Origin: Flavobacteriales bacterium | Lineage (GTDB): Bacteria > Bacteroidota > Bacteroidia > Flavobacteriales_F > PHOS-HE28 | Assembly: GCA_016788635.1 (NCBI GenBank) | Contig: JAEUSU010000004.1 | Coordinates: 163,018-227,017 of the forward strand | DNA: 64,000 bases | Reading direction: 5' to 3' | Shown: piece after piece, positions 26,227 through 36,600 of the stretch | Position numbering within the stretch: position 1 is the stretch's first letter | Layout: each line of letters opens with the position of its first letter | The notes under the pieces: model-generated | The model's database searches: none | What the model saw: the letters and a program-made list of their open reading frames with translations, nothing else | What the model was told of the DNA's origin: nothing | Position numbers and translations under genes: made by a program

Positions 26227-27546
26227 TCACTGCTGCTTGACGAATCGACCTGTGAACACGGCACGTTCCCCGCGGAAGCTGACCATGTAGCACCCACCTG
26301 GCAAGCCACTTACATCGATCTGCAAGTGGTCGCCGGTCAAGCGTTCGCTGCGCATGATGCGGCCCAAGCCATCCGCAATGGTCAAGACACCTGGGCCATG
26401 GGCCCCTGATAGGTGCACATCCACGAGGTCCGTGGCGGGGTTCGGGAAGAGCTCCAAACCGCCGAGCAGCTGCTCATCAACACCTGTTCCCGCGCAGATC
26501 ACCGCGTTCAGGTACTGCCAGATCTGGTCGTTGTACACGTTCGGTACGAAGATGCCGCCGGGCAGATCGCCCATGCGCACCACCACCAACCCCTGCGAAG
26601 GGGACACGTTGATCACCTGGCCGTTCCTGCCCATGGCGTTGAAGGCATCCAGCGGTGCATTGGGCATCAGTGGGCCCGGGAGCACCAATTGGAAGCCGGG
26701 TAGCATGTAGCTGCTTTGGCCGTTCAGCCACCAGAGGTATCCGTATGCATTGTTCAGGCTTTGCGAAGGCGTGATCATGTCCTGGAAGTAGGCGGCATCG
26801 CTCATGATCGGGCTGCCATTCCAGCTGCCGCCAGCCATCATCATCAATCCGAAGCGGGCCATGCCACGCGGCTTGCTGATGAGCACGTTGTTGGACCCGA
26901 TGGGGAAGTACAAGCCGCCCAGGCCGATGGTCGCATTGAGCTTGGCGTTCAGGTAGGCGTTCAGCGTCTGCCCCGTGGCATTGGCGATCACGCCATCCAG
27001 CAGGGTATAGGGCGCATTGTGGTAGGCCCAACGTGTTCCGGGATCGGCGAGGTAATTCAGGCAGATCGGATCGGTGCAGTCCAGGTCCGGCACACCGTCG
27101 TCCAGACCGGAGATCATGGCCAGCTGGTCGCGCACGGTGATCGCGCCTTCCTGCGCCGGAGTACAGCTCGTCCACCCAGCTCCGAGATAATGCGAGGTGG
27201 AATCGCTGATCGAAAGAAAACCTTCCTCCTGCGCCTTGCCCACGAGAAAGGCGGTCACGGACTTTCCCGCACTCGCCCAATACCACAAGCTGTCCTGGGT
27301 GAAGCTGCCGTAGTACCACTCGATGGCGATGCGCCCGTCCTTCAGCACGATGAAGGCCTTGGAATTGGAGGTGGCCAGAAAGTCGTGCAAGGGGAGGAGT
27401 TGGTCCGTGCACCAACCCAGCGCGGCCGGATCGCTCGTTTGCCAGGTGCTGCCCACCAAGGGGGGGAAATAGGTGGTCTGTGCAGAACCATCCAGCGTGC
27501 CGGACAGCAAAAGGACAACTGAAGGAAGGATGAACAGGTTGCGCAT
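26227..27546 (-). CDS. secreted beta-lactamase-fold serine hydrolase with T9SS tail
   Basis: The 439-residue protein has a signal peptide (ending near LDGSAQ) and a class C beta-lactamase/penicillin-binding-protein-like domain: Ser92-x-x-Lys95 in ASAGKSV, and Tyr175-His-Asn in WAYHNAPY. The last about 80 residues (LELFPNPATDLVDVHLSG ... FTGRFVKQQ) are a T9SS type A sorting domain. Such proteins are usually esterases or peptidases rather than true beta-lactamases. Secretion through T9SS is inferred. Confidence 0.88.
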   Translation of the reverse strand: MRNLFILPSVVLLLSGTLDGSAQTTYFPPLVGSTWQTSDPAALGWCTDQLLPLHDFLATSNSKAFIVLKDGRIAIEWYYGSFTQDSLWYWASAGKSVTAFLVGKAQEEGFLSISDSTSHYLGAGWTSCTPAQEGAITVRDQLAMISGLDDGVPDLDCTDPICLNYLADPGTRWAYHNAPYTLLDGVIANATGQTLNAYLNAKLNATIGLGGLYFPIGSNNVLISKPRGMARFGLMMMAGGSWNGSPIMSDAAYFQDMITPSQSLNNAYGYLWWLNGQSSYMLPGFQLVLPGPLMPNAPLDAFNAMGRNGQVINVSPSQGLVVVRMGDLPGGIFVPNVYNDQIWQYLNAVICAGTGVDEQLLGGLELFPNPATDLVDVHLSGAHGPGVLTIADGLGRIMRSERLTGDHLQIDVSGLPGGCYMVSFRGERAVFTGRFVKQQ

Positions 27547-27593
27547 GGCCTTTGGACCCGGAGGGGCACGCAAAGTTCGATCGGACCGGAGGG

Positions 27594-27974
27594 TTACCGC
27601 TTGGTCCGGTCCACCTCCTTCACCACACGGCCACGTTCATAGGTGATCTCCCGGTACACCTGTCCGTCCGGCGCATAGTCGATGTGCACGCCATGTTCCT
27701 GGCCGTTCTCCCAGTACTCCACCATCTTCTTCACGCCGTTCTCATAGTAGTACACCCACTGCCCGTGCTCCACGCCGTTCTCAAAGCGGCCCACGTACTC
27801 CACCTTGCCATTGGGGTAGTACACCTTTTCCATCACCTTCACCGCATCCTCACCGCTGCCCTTCAGGTAGAGCACCACTTCGGGTTTGCCGTTGGGGTGG
27901 TGGCTGGCCACGTACCGGTGCGTGCTGCACGAGGCGAGCAGCAGGACAAGAGGTATCAGGAAGGCGGGCCGCAT
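27594..27974 (-). CDS. lipoprotein with YwqK/MORN-type repeats
   Basis: The 126-residue product has a lipoprotein signal (LIPLVLLLASC, lipobox Cys near residue 16) and repeats of the form YYPNGKVEYVGRFENG, YYYENGVKKMVEYWENG and YAPDGQVYREITYERG. These tandem YPNG/ENG hairpins are the antitoxin YwqK/MORN-like motif common in Bacteroidota envelope proteins. No enzymatic role is visible. The long open frame upstream is shadow of the receptor gene. A TATTTTCG promoter element abuts the start. Confidence 0.85.
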   Translation of the reverse strand: MRPAFLIPLVLLLASCSTHRYVASHHPNGKPEVVLYLKGSGEDAVKVMEKVYYPNGKVEYVGRFENGVEHGQWVYYYENGVKKMVEYWENGQEHGVHIDYAPDGQVYREITYERGRVVKEVDRTKR

Positions 27975-27980
27975 GGGCCA

Positions 27981-27988
27981 CGAAAATA
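27981..27988 (-). promoter_or_regulatory. -7 promoter element for the YwqK-repeat lipoprotein gene
   Basis: TATTTTCG on the minus strand ends 6 bp before the ATG at 27974. Confidence 0.5.
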
Positions 27989-28015
27989 GCGGAAAGCCGG
28001 TCCGCGGGCCAGTGG

Positions 28016-30538
28016 TTAGAACCAGGCGATCACCTTCAGGTTCAGGCGGCGCGGCGTGAGGAACTCCGGCACGGCATAATACCGTCCGCGCACATCCTGT
28101 ATCCAGCGGTAATTGATGGTGTTGTCGATGTTCAGCAGGTTGAAGACCTCCACGCTCACCCACATGTCGCGGATGTGGCCGAGGAAGCCTTTCTTCTCCT
28201 GTCCGGGCGCGCCCAGCAGTTGCTTGCTGAAGCCGATGTCCACCCGGCGGTAGATATTGGTCCGCAGCGTGTCCTTGTAACGATCGTAGCTGGGCGGGCC
28301 GTAGGGGAAGCCGGTGCTGAAGAACATGTTGAGGTGCACCTTGAAGGTGGGCCAGCGGGGCATCTCGTCCTGGAAGAACAGGGAGAAGTTCACGCGCTGA
28401 TCGGTGGGACGGGGGATATAGCCGGGGGAGCGCAGCACGCTGTCCACCGCCACCTGGTCGAAGGTGTAGCCCGGCACGATGAGCTGGCCGTTGGCATTGA
28501 AGCGGTCGTAGTAGTCGTCGTCCTTCAGGTCCTCGAAGGTGCTGAGCACGCCCAGCCCCACCCAGGACTCGATGCCCTTGACGAACTCGCCGTTGAGCTT
28601 CAGGTCCAGACCTGTGGCAAAGCCGGAAGCGTTGTTGTCCGCGAAGTAGCGGATGCGCACGTTGGACAGCTTGTAGGGGTTGAGGTCATTCAGGACCTTG
28701 TAGTACGCCTCGGCGCTGAACTTGAAGGGGCGGTCCCAGATGCGGTACACGCGGTCCATGCCGAGCAGGAAGTGGATGCTCTGCTGCGCCTGCACGTCGG
28801 GGTTCAGGTTGCCGCGCAGGTCGCGCACTTCGCGGTAGAAGGGCGGCTGGTAGTACAGGCCCGTGGCGAACCAGAAGGACCAGTCGGCGTTCACGGTATC
28901 ACCCTCGGCTGAAATGCGCTGCCAGTTGGGCCGGTAGCTCAGGCGGGCGCGGGGGCTCACCACCGTTTGTCCGTTCCAGGTCCAATGCTGCGCACGCACA
29001 CCGGCGTTCAACTGCCAGCTGGCCCCGTCAGTGGTGTTCCAGGTCCACGTATCCTGCACGTAGGCGGCGATGCGGGTACTTTCCATGTTCAGCCGGCTCT
29101 TCAGGCTGTATGCCAGCTCGAGGTCATCACCCTGGCTGCGTGGAATGCTGTACCCTGCGGAATCCAGCGTGTACCATTCGTTCAACTTGTCGTTGATCAC
29201 CTCGCTGCGGATGTCGCCACCCCACTGGAAGTAGCTGCGCGGGCGTTGCAGGAAGCCGCGGTGGGTGAAGGTGTACACGGTGGCGTCCAAGGCGTTCCGC
29301 GCGTGCTCCAGGTAGCCGCCCACGCCCAGGTCCCTCACGGCCTCGCCGAAGTTGTCGCTGCCCAGGTCGCGCTCCAGTTCCTGCAGGCGGTACTCGCCCA
29401 GCACGGTGAAGCGCTCGGTCTCCTGGGTGCCGAAGGCGCTCAGGGTGAACTTCATGAGCAGGTCGCGGTTGGGCTTTACGTTCACATTGAAGGCGCCGAA
29501 GGCGGTGCGGTACTCAGTGCGTTCCTCGCCTTCATAGTACACGCTCAACCGCAACGCCTGATTGAAGGAGCCCCAATCGGTCTCTCGGCTTTGGGGGCGC
29601 AGGCTGTAGATGTTGTGTGAGTACACGCCCAGAAAGCCCAGTTCCACGCGGTCGCTCAGGTCATAGGTCCAATAGGTCTGCAGGTCGGTGTAGCGCGGAT
29701 CGTATTCGCCCTTCACGTCGGTGCTGGCCAGCACGCTCTGCAGGGTGCGGTACCGGAAGCCGGTCACCTGGCGCAGGCGGCCGCTCACCACGGGGCTCTC
29801 CACATGGAAGGAGCCACCGAGCAGGCTCAGGGACGCGCTTCCGGCGAACTCCTTGGGGCGCTTGTAGTGGATGTCCAGCACGCTGCTCATCTTGTCCCCG
29901 AAGCGGGACTCCCACCCACCTGCACTGAAGCTGATGCGTTCAATGAGGTCGGGATTCGGGAAGCTGAGGCCTTCCTGCTGGCCTGCCCGCACCAGAAAGG
30001 GGCGGTACACTTCAATGTCGTTCACGTACACCAGGTTCTCATCGAAATTGCCACCGCGCACGTTGTAGCCGCTGCTCAACTCGTTGCGCATCACCACAGG
30101 CTGGCCCACCAGCAGGTCCTCCACACTGCCGCTGCGCAGGGAGGGGGCGAAGCGGGAAACCTTTGGGTCCAGGCGTTCCAGCCCGTCACCGGTGCGCAAC
30201 ACGCGCTCGCCCTTCACCTCGAATTCCCGGATGGTGCGCAGGGAGAAGGCCATCAGGATGGAGCGTTCCTCGCCGGGCGTTACGGTCACGGGTACCATCA
30301 CGGTCTCGAAGGAGGCATGGCTGAAGCGGATCAGCACCTCGCGCCCGGCGGGAATGGTCAATCGGAACGCCCCGTCCGGGCCGCTCGTGGTGCCCCGTTT
30401 GGAGCCTTCCACGGCGATGTTGGCCTCTTGCACGGGCCGTCCGTCCGGGTCACGAACGGTGCCATATACCACGCCATCCTGTTGGGCGGCCAGGGGCAGT
30501 AGCAAATGGAGCAGGAGCAGGGACCAGAGCGCGCGCAT
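28016..30538 (-). CDS. TonB-dependent receptor with carboxypeptidase-like domain
   Basis: The 840-residue outer-membrane protein has a signal peptide (MRALWSLLLLHLLLPLAAQ), a CarboxypepD_reg-like domain (GVVYGTVRDPDGRPVQEANIAVEGSKRGTTSGPDGAFRLTIPAG), a plug domain (VEDLLVGQPVVMRNELSSGYNVRGGNFDENLVYVNDIEVYRPF) and a long beta-barrel ending in RRLNLKVIAWF with a terminal Phe. It imports a large ligand using TonB energy. No SusD partner lies next to it, so a glycan-utilisation role is not supported; the ligand is unknown. A weak TTACTTTG element lies just upstream. Confidence 0.92.
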   Translation of the reverse strand: MRALWSLLLLHLLLPLAAQQDGVVYGTVRDPDGRPVQEANIAVEGSKRGTTSGPDGAFRLTIPAGREVLIRFSHASFETVMVPVTVTPGEERSILMAFSLRTIREFEVKGERVLRTGDGLERLDPKVSRFAPSLRSGSVEDLLVGQPVVMRNELSSGYNVRGGNFDENLVYVNDIEVYRPFLVRAGQQEGLSFPNPDLIERISFSAGGWESRFGDKMSSVLDIHYKRPKEFAGSASLSLLGGSFHVESPVVSGRLRQVTGFRYRTLQSVLASTDVKGEYDPRYTDLQTYWTYDLSDRVELGFLGVYSHNIYSLRPQSRETDWGSFNQALRLSVYYEGEERTEYRTAFGAFNVNVKPNRDLLMKFTLSAFGTQETERFTVLGEYRLQELERDLGSDNFGEAVRDLGVGGYLEHARNALDATVYTFTHRGFLQRPRSYFQWGGDIRSEVINDKLNEWYTLDSAGYSIPRSQGDDLELAYSLKSRLNMESTRIAAYVQDTWTWNTTDGASWQLNAGVRAQHWTWNGQTVVSPRARLSYRPNWQRISAEGDTVNADWSFWFATGLYYQPPFYREVRDLRGNLNPDVQAQQSIHFLLGMDRVYRIWDRPFKFSAEAYYKVLNDLNPYKLSNVRIRYFADNNASGFATGLDLKLNGEFVKGIESWVGLGVLSTFEDLKDDDYYDRFNANGQLIVPGYTFDQVAVDSVLRSPGYIPRPTDQRVNFSLFFQDEMPRWPTFKVHLNMFFSTGFPYGPPSYDRYKDTLRTNIYRRVDIGFSKQLLGAPGQEKKGFLGHIRDMWVSVEVFNLLNIDNTINYRWIQDVRGRYYAVPEFLTPRRLNLKVIAWF

Positions 30539-30650
30539 GGACGAAGGGCGGCAAAGTAACGGAGCGTGTGCCGCGCTGGTATGCGCGGGCCGAACAAGGG
30601 GGCAGCCAGGGTGTTGCATACGCCCCGGGCAATTGTCCGGCCCCCCACAC

Positions 30651-30818
30651 ATGTTCGGTCTGTTCAAGAAGCCTGATGAAAAGGAGCGCCTGGAGAAAGC
30701 ATACCGCAAACTTCTGGAGGAGTCTTTCCGCCTGAGCACCTCCAACCGCAAGGCCAGCGATCTGAAGCGCGCCGAGGCGGAAGCGGTGCTGAAGCGGATC
30801 GAGGAGATGAAGCGCTGA
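30651..30818 (+). CDS. Lacal_2735 family small protein
   Basis: The 55-residue protein MFGLFKKPDEKERLEKAY... continues with LLEESFRLSTSNRKASDLKRAEAEAVLKRIEEM. This matches the Bacteroidota Lacal_2735 family of small, charged, helical proteins, with the conserved L-S-T-S-N-R-K core. No function is known. The ATG is the one that begins the family motif; the frame extends upstream only as receptor shadow. Convergent with the next gene, 2 bp between stops. Confidence 0.85.
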   Translation: MFGLFKKPDEKERLEKAYRKLLEESFRLSTSNRKASDLKRAEAEAVLKRIEEMKR

Positions 30819-30820
30819 GC

Positions 30821-31108
30821 TCAGCCCAGCACATGGGCGATGTTCCCGGGTAGATGCTGGGGTCCCCCGTGGTGTTCAAGCACCAGCACGCCGAGCATCT
30901 GGCAATGCGCCTTCAGCCGCTGGCGGGCCTCTTCTTCCACGCCACCGCCGATCACGAGCATTTTGGTCCTGCCGGCCTCGATCGCGGAGAGCAGTTCATG
31001 TTCATCCATGAAGCCCTGCGCATGTATGCCTGCGGCCTTCAGTTGAAGGTCCACGATGGCCATCATGGCGGGGTTGCGGCCGAAGAAGAGCACCAGTGGT
31101 CGATCCAT
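30821..31108 (-). CDS. small receiver-like hypothetical protein
   Basis: The 95-residue protein begins MDRPLVLFFGRNPAMMAIVDLQLKAAGIHAQGF and continues with alternating strands and helices (MLVIGGGVEEEARQRLKAH, MLGVLVLEHHGG), a flavodoxin/receiver-like layout. The usual receiver aspartates are not evident, so it is not a normal phosphorylated response regulator. A TACTTTCG element 4 bp before the ATG supports expression. Function unknown. Confidence 0.7.
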   Translation of the reverse strand: MDRPLVLFFGRNPAMMAIVDLQLKAAGIHAQGFMDEHELLSAIEAGRTKMLVIGGGVEEEARQRLKAHCQMLGVLVLEHHGGPQHLPGNIAHVLG

Positions 31109-31112
31109 GGCG

Positions 31113-31120
31113 CGAAAGTA
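31113..31120 (-). promoter_or_regulatory. -7 promoter element for the receiver-like gene
   Basis: TACTTTCG on the minus strand ends 4 bp before the ATG at 31108. Confidence 0.5.
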
Positions 31121-31138
31121 CCGGATGCGGCGTGCCGC

Positions 31139-31579
31139 TCAACCCAGCGCCGCGCTCAGCGTGATGGGCACGCTCCGCAGCAACTGGCTGATGGGGCAGT
31201 TCGCCTTGGCCTCTTCCGCGCAGGCCTGGAACTTGGCCGCATCGATGCCGGGCACCAGGCCCTTCACCTCCAGGTGGATGCCCGTGACGCCCATGCCCTC
31301 GCCCACCTTGTCCATGGTAACGGTGGCTGTACAGTCCAACTTGTCGGCCGTGAAGCCTGCGGCGTTGAGCACAAAGCTCAGCTTCATGGTGAAGCAGCTG
31401 GCGTGCGCGGCGGCGATAAGCTCCTCGGGGTTGGTGCCCGCCTTGCCGTCCTCGTTCTCGAAGCGGGTCTTGAAGGTGTGCGGGATGCCGTTGAGGGCGC
31501 CGCTGGTGCTGCTGATGTGGCCGGTGCCTTCCTTGCCGGTGCCGGCCCAGGTGGCGGATGCTTTGCGATGGAGTGCCAT
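31139..31579 (-). CDS. OsmC/Ohr-family peroxiredoxin
   Basis: The 146-residue protein belongs to the OsmC subfamily: MALHRKASATWAGTGKEGTGHISS, TNPEELIAAAHASCFTMKLS with Cys62, and NCPISQLL with Cys128. The two cysteines form the redox pair that reduces organic hydroperoxides. Length and spacing are normal. I chose the ATG at 31579, where family similarity begins. It is monocistronic or ends a short run; no OhrR-type regulator is adjacent. Confidence 0.93.
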   Translation of the reverse strand: MALHRKASATWAGTGKEGTGHISSTSGALNGIPHTFKTRFENEDGKAGTNPEELIAAAHASCFTMKLSFVLNAAGFTADKLDCTATVTMDKVGEGMGVTGIHLEVKGLVPGIDAAKFQACAEEAKANCPISQLLRSVPITLSAALG

Positions 31580-31938
31580 GTGGTTCGTGCGGATTGATCT
31601 CGTTGGCACAAAGGAAGGCACTACCGCCGCATCAGCTTGAACGTGATGCGATCTCCCATGATCAGGAAAATGGCCGGGTCGATCGCAAACCCTTGCGAAC
31701 CGGTGTGAGTTCCCGGTCATTGAGGCCTTGGTCGCCTTGGTCGAAGTGCAGGTTGAAATGCAAGTTCACGGGGCAAGCCACGCCATGGAAATGGGTCATT
31801 CATCCCCGCGTTCATCGCATCTTTTCTGTGTACAAAGTTCGCATAGCGAAACCAGCTCATTGGCAATGTCCCGCCAGGGGCAGATCGTTCTTCATCGGGT
31901 CTGGTCCTATCAGGCCGTGTGATCCCGAACTTCGCATC
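31580..31938. other. 359-bp intergenic region, possible gene remnant
   Basis: No intact gene is supported. On the minus strand, two different frames read sensible Bacteroidota-like sequence across 31622-31790 (NLHFDQGDQGLNDRELTP, then FAIDPAIFLIMGDRITFKL ending at a stop near 31622). This could be the tail of a decayed gene broken by a frameshift, but it is short and may be chance. Confidence 0.3.
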
Positions 31939-32391
31939 ATGCCCACCTCGACCACGTTGGTCCCCGCCACCACCGATGATATCCCCGCGCTCCTCAAGTT
32001 CATGGAGGCGTTCAACGCGATCGACGGGTATCCATTCGACGCCCATGAACGGGAGCGTATCGCACGCACCCTGCTTGGTGATACCGGACTGGGCCGCGTG
32101 TGGATGGTCGATCGGCAGGGGACGATCGCAGGCTACCTCGTGCTCGCCTTCGGGTTCAGTTTCGAGTATGGTGGACGCGATGCCTTCATCGATGAGTTCC
32201 ACCTGGAGCCTGAACACAGGGGCAAGGGTGTAGGCACCCATGTCATGGCTGAAGTGGCCAGGTTGGCGCGCGAGCTGGGTGTCCGAACGCTTCATCTTGA
32301 AGTGGAGGAACACAACCTGGCCGGACTGCGGTTGTACAAACGACAAGGCTTCGAGTTCCGGGGACGACGTCTGCTGAGCCGACCACTATGA
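31939..32391 (+). CDS. GNAT N-acetyltransferase
   Basis: The 150-residue protein is a single GNAT domain: LVPATTDDIPALLKFMEAF at the start, DEFHLEPEHRGKGVGTHVM carrying the acetyl-CoA loop (RGKGVGT), and LEVEEHNLAGLRLYKRQGFEF. It transfers an acetyl group to an amine; the acceptor is unknown. The ATG at 31939 is preceded by a -7-like GAACTTCG 4 bp upstream. It converges with the chitinase gene, 3 bp apart. Confidence 0.9.
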   Translation: MPTSTTLVPATTDDIPALLKFMEAFNAIDGYPFDAHERERIARTLLGDTGLGRVWMVDRQGTIAGYLVLAFGFSFEYGGRDAFIDEFHLEPEHRGKGVGTHVMAEVARLARELGVRTLHLEVEEHNLAGLRLYKRQGFEFRGRRLLSRPL

Positions 32392-32394
32392 CGT

Positions 32395-33465
32395 TCAGGG
32401 TGCACTGAGCGCGTCATACATCACCTGCAGCAGTCCGTTCTCCGGCCGGTCATCGATCAGCTGCCAGAACATGATGCCGCCCAGGCCGCGTGAGCGCACA
32501 TAGGCGGCCTTGGCCGCAATGCTCATCGGCTCGTCGTAGGTGATGAACCGGCGCGTGTCCGGGTGGTAGGCGTAGGCCGCCCACGCCCGCTTGTCGAACC
32601 GCAGGTGCCAGCCGTTGGCCTCGGTGATGGTGGTGTCGATGGCGCTGCACGAGATGGTGTGTGAAAAGGAGCCGGGTTGGTGGAGGCCATCATGCTCAGC
32701 AGGCACATCCTTGAAGATCCGCGCATAAAAGGCCGCGCCGATCACCACCTTATCCAGCGGAACGCCCAGGCTGTCGAGCAGGTCCACGGCGCGATCGGCC
32801 GAGATCCGTTGCTGCGCGGTGGCGAAAAGGGAAGTATGGTGCCCGGTGTGCGTGCTGTAGCCGTGCACCAGGTCGTAGCTCATGATGTGCATGCGGTCCA
32901 CCAGGGGCATGATGCTGTCCCATTCATAGCCCTTGATCAGGCACTCGTCCGTCCCGCCAGCAGCGAAGGATAACTCATAGTGCGGCCCCAATTCATTCCG
33001 GAGCGCTCGTACCAGCAGGGTGAAATGGTGCCGGTCGCTGTCCGAAAAGAGGTGCCCGGGCGGCCCTTGTACAGCGGGATACTCCCAATCCAGGTCGATC
33101 CCATCCACCTGATGCCTTTCCATGAGTTGCCGGACGCTTCGCGCAAAGGTGTTCCGGCCGTCGGCCCGGCTGAAGGTCTCCGAGCAATCGGCGCAGCCGC
33201 CCCATCCTCCCAGGCTCAACAGCACTTTCATTCCGGGGTTCCGCTCCTTCAGCTTCACCATTCGGGCGATGATGGGGTCCTGGGTGGGGTGCACCACCAT
33301 GCTGTCATTCCGCACATGGCTGAAGCACCAGATCAGATGGGTAAGCTGCTCCAGACGATGCTCTTCGAGGTTGCGTCCATCGCCGGCGTAATAGCCGATC
33401 AAAACGGGCTGTTGGGCAGTGGCAGAGGCCGAAATACCCAACACCAGCAGGAGATGCCAGCGCAT
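32395..33465 (-). CDS. secreted GH18 chitinase-like glycosidase
   Basis: The 356-residue protein has a signal peptide (MRWHLLLVLGISASATA) and a family-18 TIM barrel with the catalytic motif DGIDLDWE at 121-128 (acid Glu128), preceded by KVLLSLGGWGG. MSYDLVHG and the closing GGIMFWQLIDD are further family signatures. It hydrolyses chitin or related beta-1,4-GlcNAc polymers. There is no T9SS tail, so it may stay in the periplasm or leave by another route. Divergent from the giant repeat gene. Confidence 0.92.
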   Translation of the reverse strand: MRWHLLLVLGISASATAQQPVLIGYYAGDGRNLEEHRLEQLTHLIWCFSHVRNDSMVVHPTQDPIIARMVKLKERNPGMKVLLSLGGWGGCADCSETFSRADGRNTFARSVRQLMERHQVDGIDLDWEYPAVQGPPGHLFSDSDRHHFTLLVRALRNELGPHYELSFAAGGTDECLIKGYEWDSIMPLVDRMHIMSYDLVHGYSTHTGHHTSLFATAQQRISADRAVDLLDSLGVPLDKVVIGAAFYARIFKDVPAEHDGLHQPGSFSHTISCSAIDTTITEANGWHLRFDKRAWAAYAYHPDTRRFITYDEPMSIAAKAAYVRSRGLGGIMFWQLIDDRPENGLLQVMYDALSAP

Positions 33466-33644
33466 GCGGGCAAGGTAGGGCACCAGCTTATGTTCCAGGA
33501 TCTGGGCTTTGCATACTGGCGGACCGGGGCTTTCCTGCCTTTCCCAACCCGGTATCGGCCCTTCGGTCAGGCGGATAGGCCCATCGACGAACAGGAACAA
33601 ATGGCCGACGAAAGCCGTAGGAGGGCCACCCAACACAACGCTCC

Positions 33645-36600
33645 ATGGTATCGATCAGTGCCGGGTCGTCCTCATTTACGGAAGGTACCCGAAAGGCTTC
33701 AGCCCGCTCCGGCTGCGGCTTCGTCGCGCTCCTTACCCTGTTTTTTCTGCTGCTTTCCATGCACCCCGGCTTTGGCCAGTGCACGGAGGTGCATGTGGCC
33801 GGTGTTCCGGCCGCCAGCGCGTGCATGGAGGCCGTGGCTGATGTGGTCTGGGTGCAGGCCAGTTCCACGGTCAGGAACACCATCTCAGGCAACAGCCTCA
33901 CCAAGGTGAGCAGCAATGGCAACTGGAACGGCAACGGCTTCTCCTGGCGATCCGTGGGCAACAATGGGTACATGGAGACCACGGTGCAGGAGACCAACAC
34001 GGCCCGCATGATCGGCCTGAGCACGACGGACATAAATGACAATTGGAACACCATTCAATATGCCTTCTATCTGAATACGGGCGGCAGCCTTGAGATCCGT
34101 GAGAATGGCAGTGGTAATCTGCTCGGGGCTGCTGCGTATGCCACCAATGACAAATTGCGCATTGCGGTGGAGGCGGCTCGCGTGAAGTACTACCGCAACG
34201 GCACGCTCCTGTATATCAGTGCCACGGCGCCCACATTGCCCTTGTTCGTGGATGTCTCTATCAATACGGTGGGCGGCACGGTAGCTGATGTGAAAGTGGC
34301 CAATGGCAACCTCGGTGTGTTCACTGCCGTGGCCACCAATGCGGGCACTGCGCCCACCTATCAGTGGAAGCTGAACGGGGTGGATGTGGGCACGAACAGC
34401 AGCACCTACATGAATACGGGCCTCCTGCCGGATGAGGCCGTAAGCTGCGTGGTGACCTGCGACGTGGATGCCTGCAGCCCAGGTGCCGTGCGTCCGTCGA
34501 ACGAAGTGGTCATCGGGCCCATGGACCCCACCCGCACGAACCCGCACTGGATCAGCGCGGTGCCAGCGTCCAGTTCCTGCCTGTTGGCCGTGGCGAACGT
34601 GACCTGGGACATCTCCGCGTCCACTATTCGCAATGTCATTTCGGGCTCCACGCTTACCAAGGTCACCAGCAATGGCAACTGGAACGGCAACGGCTTCTCC
34701 CTGCAAAGTGTGGCCAACAATGGCTACATGGAGACCACCGTGCAGGAGACCAACACGGCCCGGATGATCGGTTTGAGCGCTGCGGACGGCAGCGACCACT
34801 GGAACACCATCCAATACGCCTTCTACCTGACCACCGGTGCCAGCCTGGAGGTGCGCGAGAACGGCAGTGGCAACCTGATCGGGGCCAATTCGTACGCCAC
34901 CGGTGATGTGCTTCGCATTGCCGTGGAGAATGGCCAGGTGCGGTACTATCAGAACGGCGTATTGCGCTACACCAGCGCCAATGTGCCAAGCCTTCCCTTG
35001 TTCGTGGACGCGTCGATCAACAACACGGGCGGAACGTTGGCGAACGTGAAGGTGGCCAACGGAAGTCTCGGACAATTCACGGCCACGTCGATGAACGCAG
35101 GCGTAGCGCCGGGATACCAGTGGAAATTGAACGGGTCGGATGTGGGGACGAACGCGGCCACATACGCCAACGCAGCGCTGATGCCAGGTGATGTGGTCTC
35201 GTGCGAGCTCACACCGGACCTTGATGGCTGCACTGGCAACGGATATCCGTCCAACGCCATCACCATCCTTGCCCAGGACCAGACGGCCCAGAACGAGTTC
35301 CACATCGGGGGAACGGCCACGAACACCGGGTGCATGCGCGCAGTGACCAACGTGGTGTGGAGGCTCGCCTCGTCCAGCCTGCGGCACGTCGTCTCCGGAA
35401 ACACCCTCACCAAGATCAATGGCAACGGTGCCTGGAACGGCAATGGCTTTTCCTGGCAGGGCGTAAGCGGCAACGGCTATATGGAGACCACCGTGCAGGA
35501 GACCAATTTCAGCCGCATGGTGGGCCTGAGCAACACTGATGCGAACAGCGATTGGAACAGCATCCAATATGGATTCCGCCTCATGGCCGGTGGCGCTTTG
35601 GAGATCCGCGAGAGCGGAAGCGGCGATCTGGCCGGTGGTCTTACCTACAGCACAGGTGATGTGCTGCGCGTGGCCGTGGAGAACGGCCGTGTGGTGTACT
35701 ACCAGAACGGGGTGCTGCGCTACATCAGCCTCACCCCGCCCACCTTGCCACTTTATGTGGACGTGTCCAACCATCATGTGGGCAGCACGGTGGCCCAGGT
35801 GAAGGTGGCCAACCCGGTGCAGGGTCAATTCACCGCCACCAGCACCAATGCGGGCGCTGCGCCTGCATACCAGTGGAAGCTGAACGGTGTCAACGTGGGC
35901 ACGAACAGCGCAGCCTACACCAACAATGCACTGGCGCCCGGTGACCAGCTCGTATGTCATCTCACTCCGGACCTGGATGGCTGTGCGGCCAGCAGCCATG
36001 CTTCCAATACCATCACCCTGCAGGCGATGGACCATGGCGTGCCCAACGAGCTCCGCGTACAGACCACCAACGCGACCAGTGCCTGCCTGCGGGCCGTGGC
36101 CGATGTGGTCTGGCGCAACAACGCCTCCGCCGTTCGCAATCGAGTGAATGGGAATACCCTCACGAAGCTCACGGGCAACGGCAACTGGAACGGCAACGGC
36201 TTCTCATGGCATTCCGTGGGCGACAATGGCTACATGGAGACCACCGTGCAGGAGACCAACTTCGCACGTATGGTGGGCCTCAGTGCCAACGACGCGAACG
36301 CTGATTGGAATACCATCCAGTATGCATTCTACCTCACCGCCGGTGCCGGTCTGGAGATCCGGGAAAGCGGCAGTGGCAGCCTCATAGGTGCCACGGCCTA
36401 TGCCACTGGTGACGTGCTGCGCATTGCGGTGGAAGCCGGGCGTGTGCGGTACTACCGGAACGGCACCCTGCTGTACATCAGCAACACGCTGCCCAGCCTG
36501 CCCTTGTTCGTGGACGTATCCATACATCATACGGGTGGCACGGTGGCCAACGTGAAGGTGGCCAATGGTACGGTGGGGGCCTTTTCAGTGACCACGCCCA

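Noticed and set aside
26227-27546. Beta-lactam resistance gene
   Set aside because: It has SxxK and YxN, but a T9SS tail and overall sequence fit a secreted esterase/peptidase of the same fold better than a resistance enzyme.
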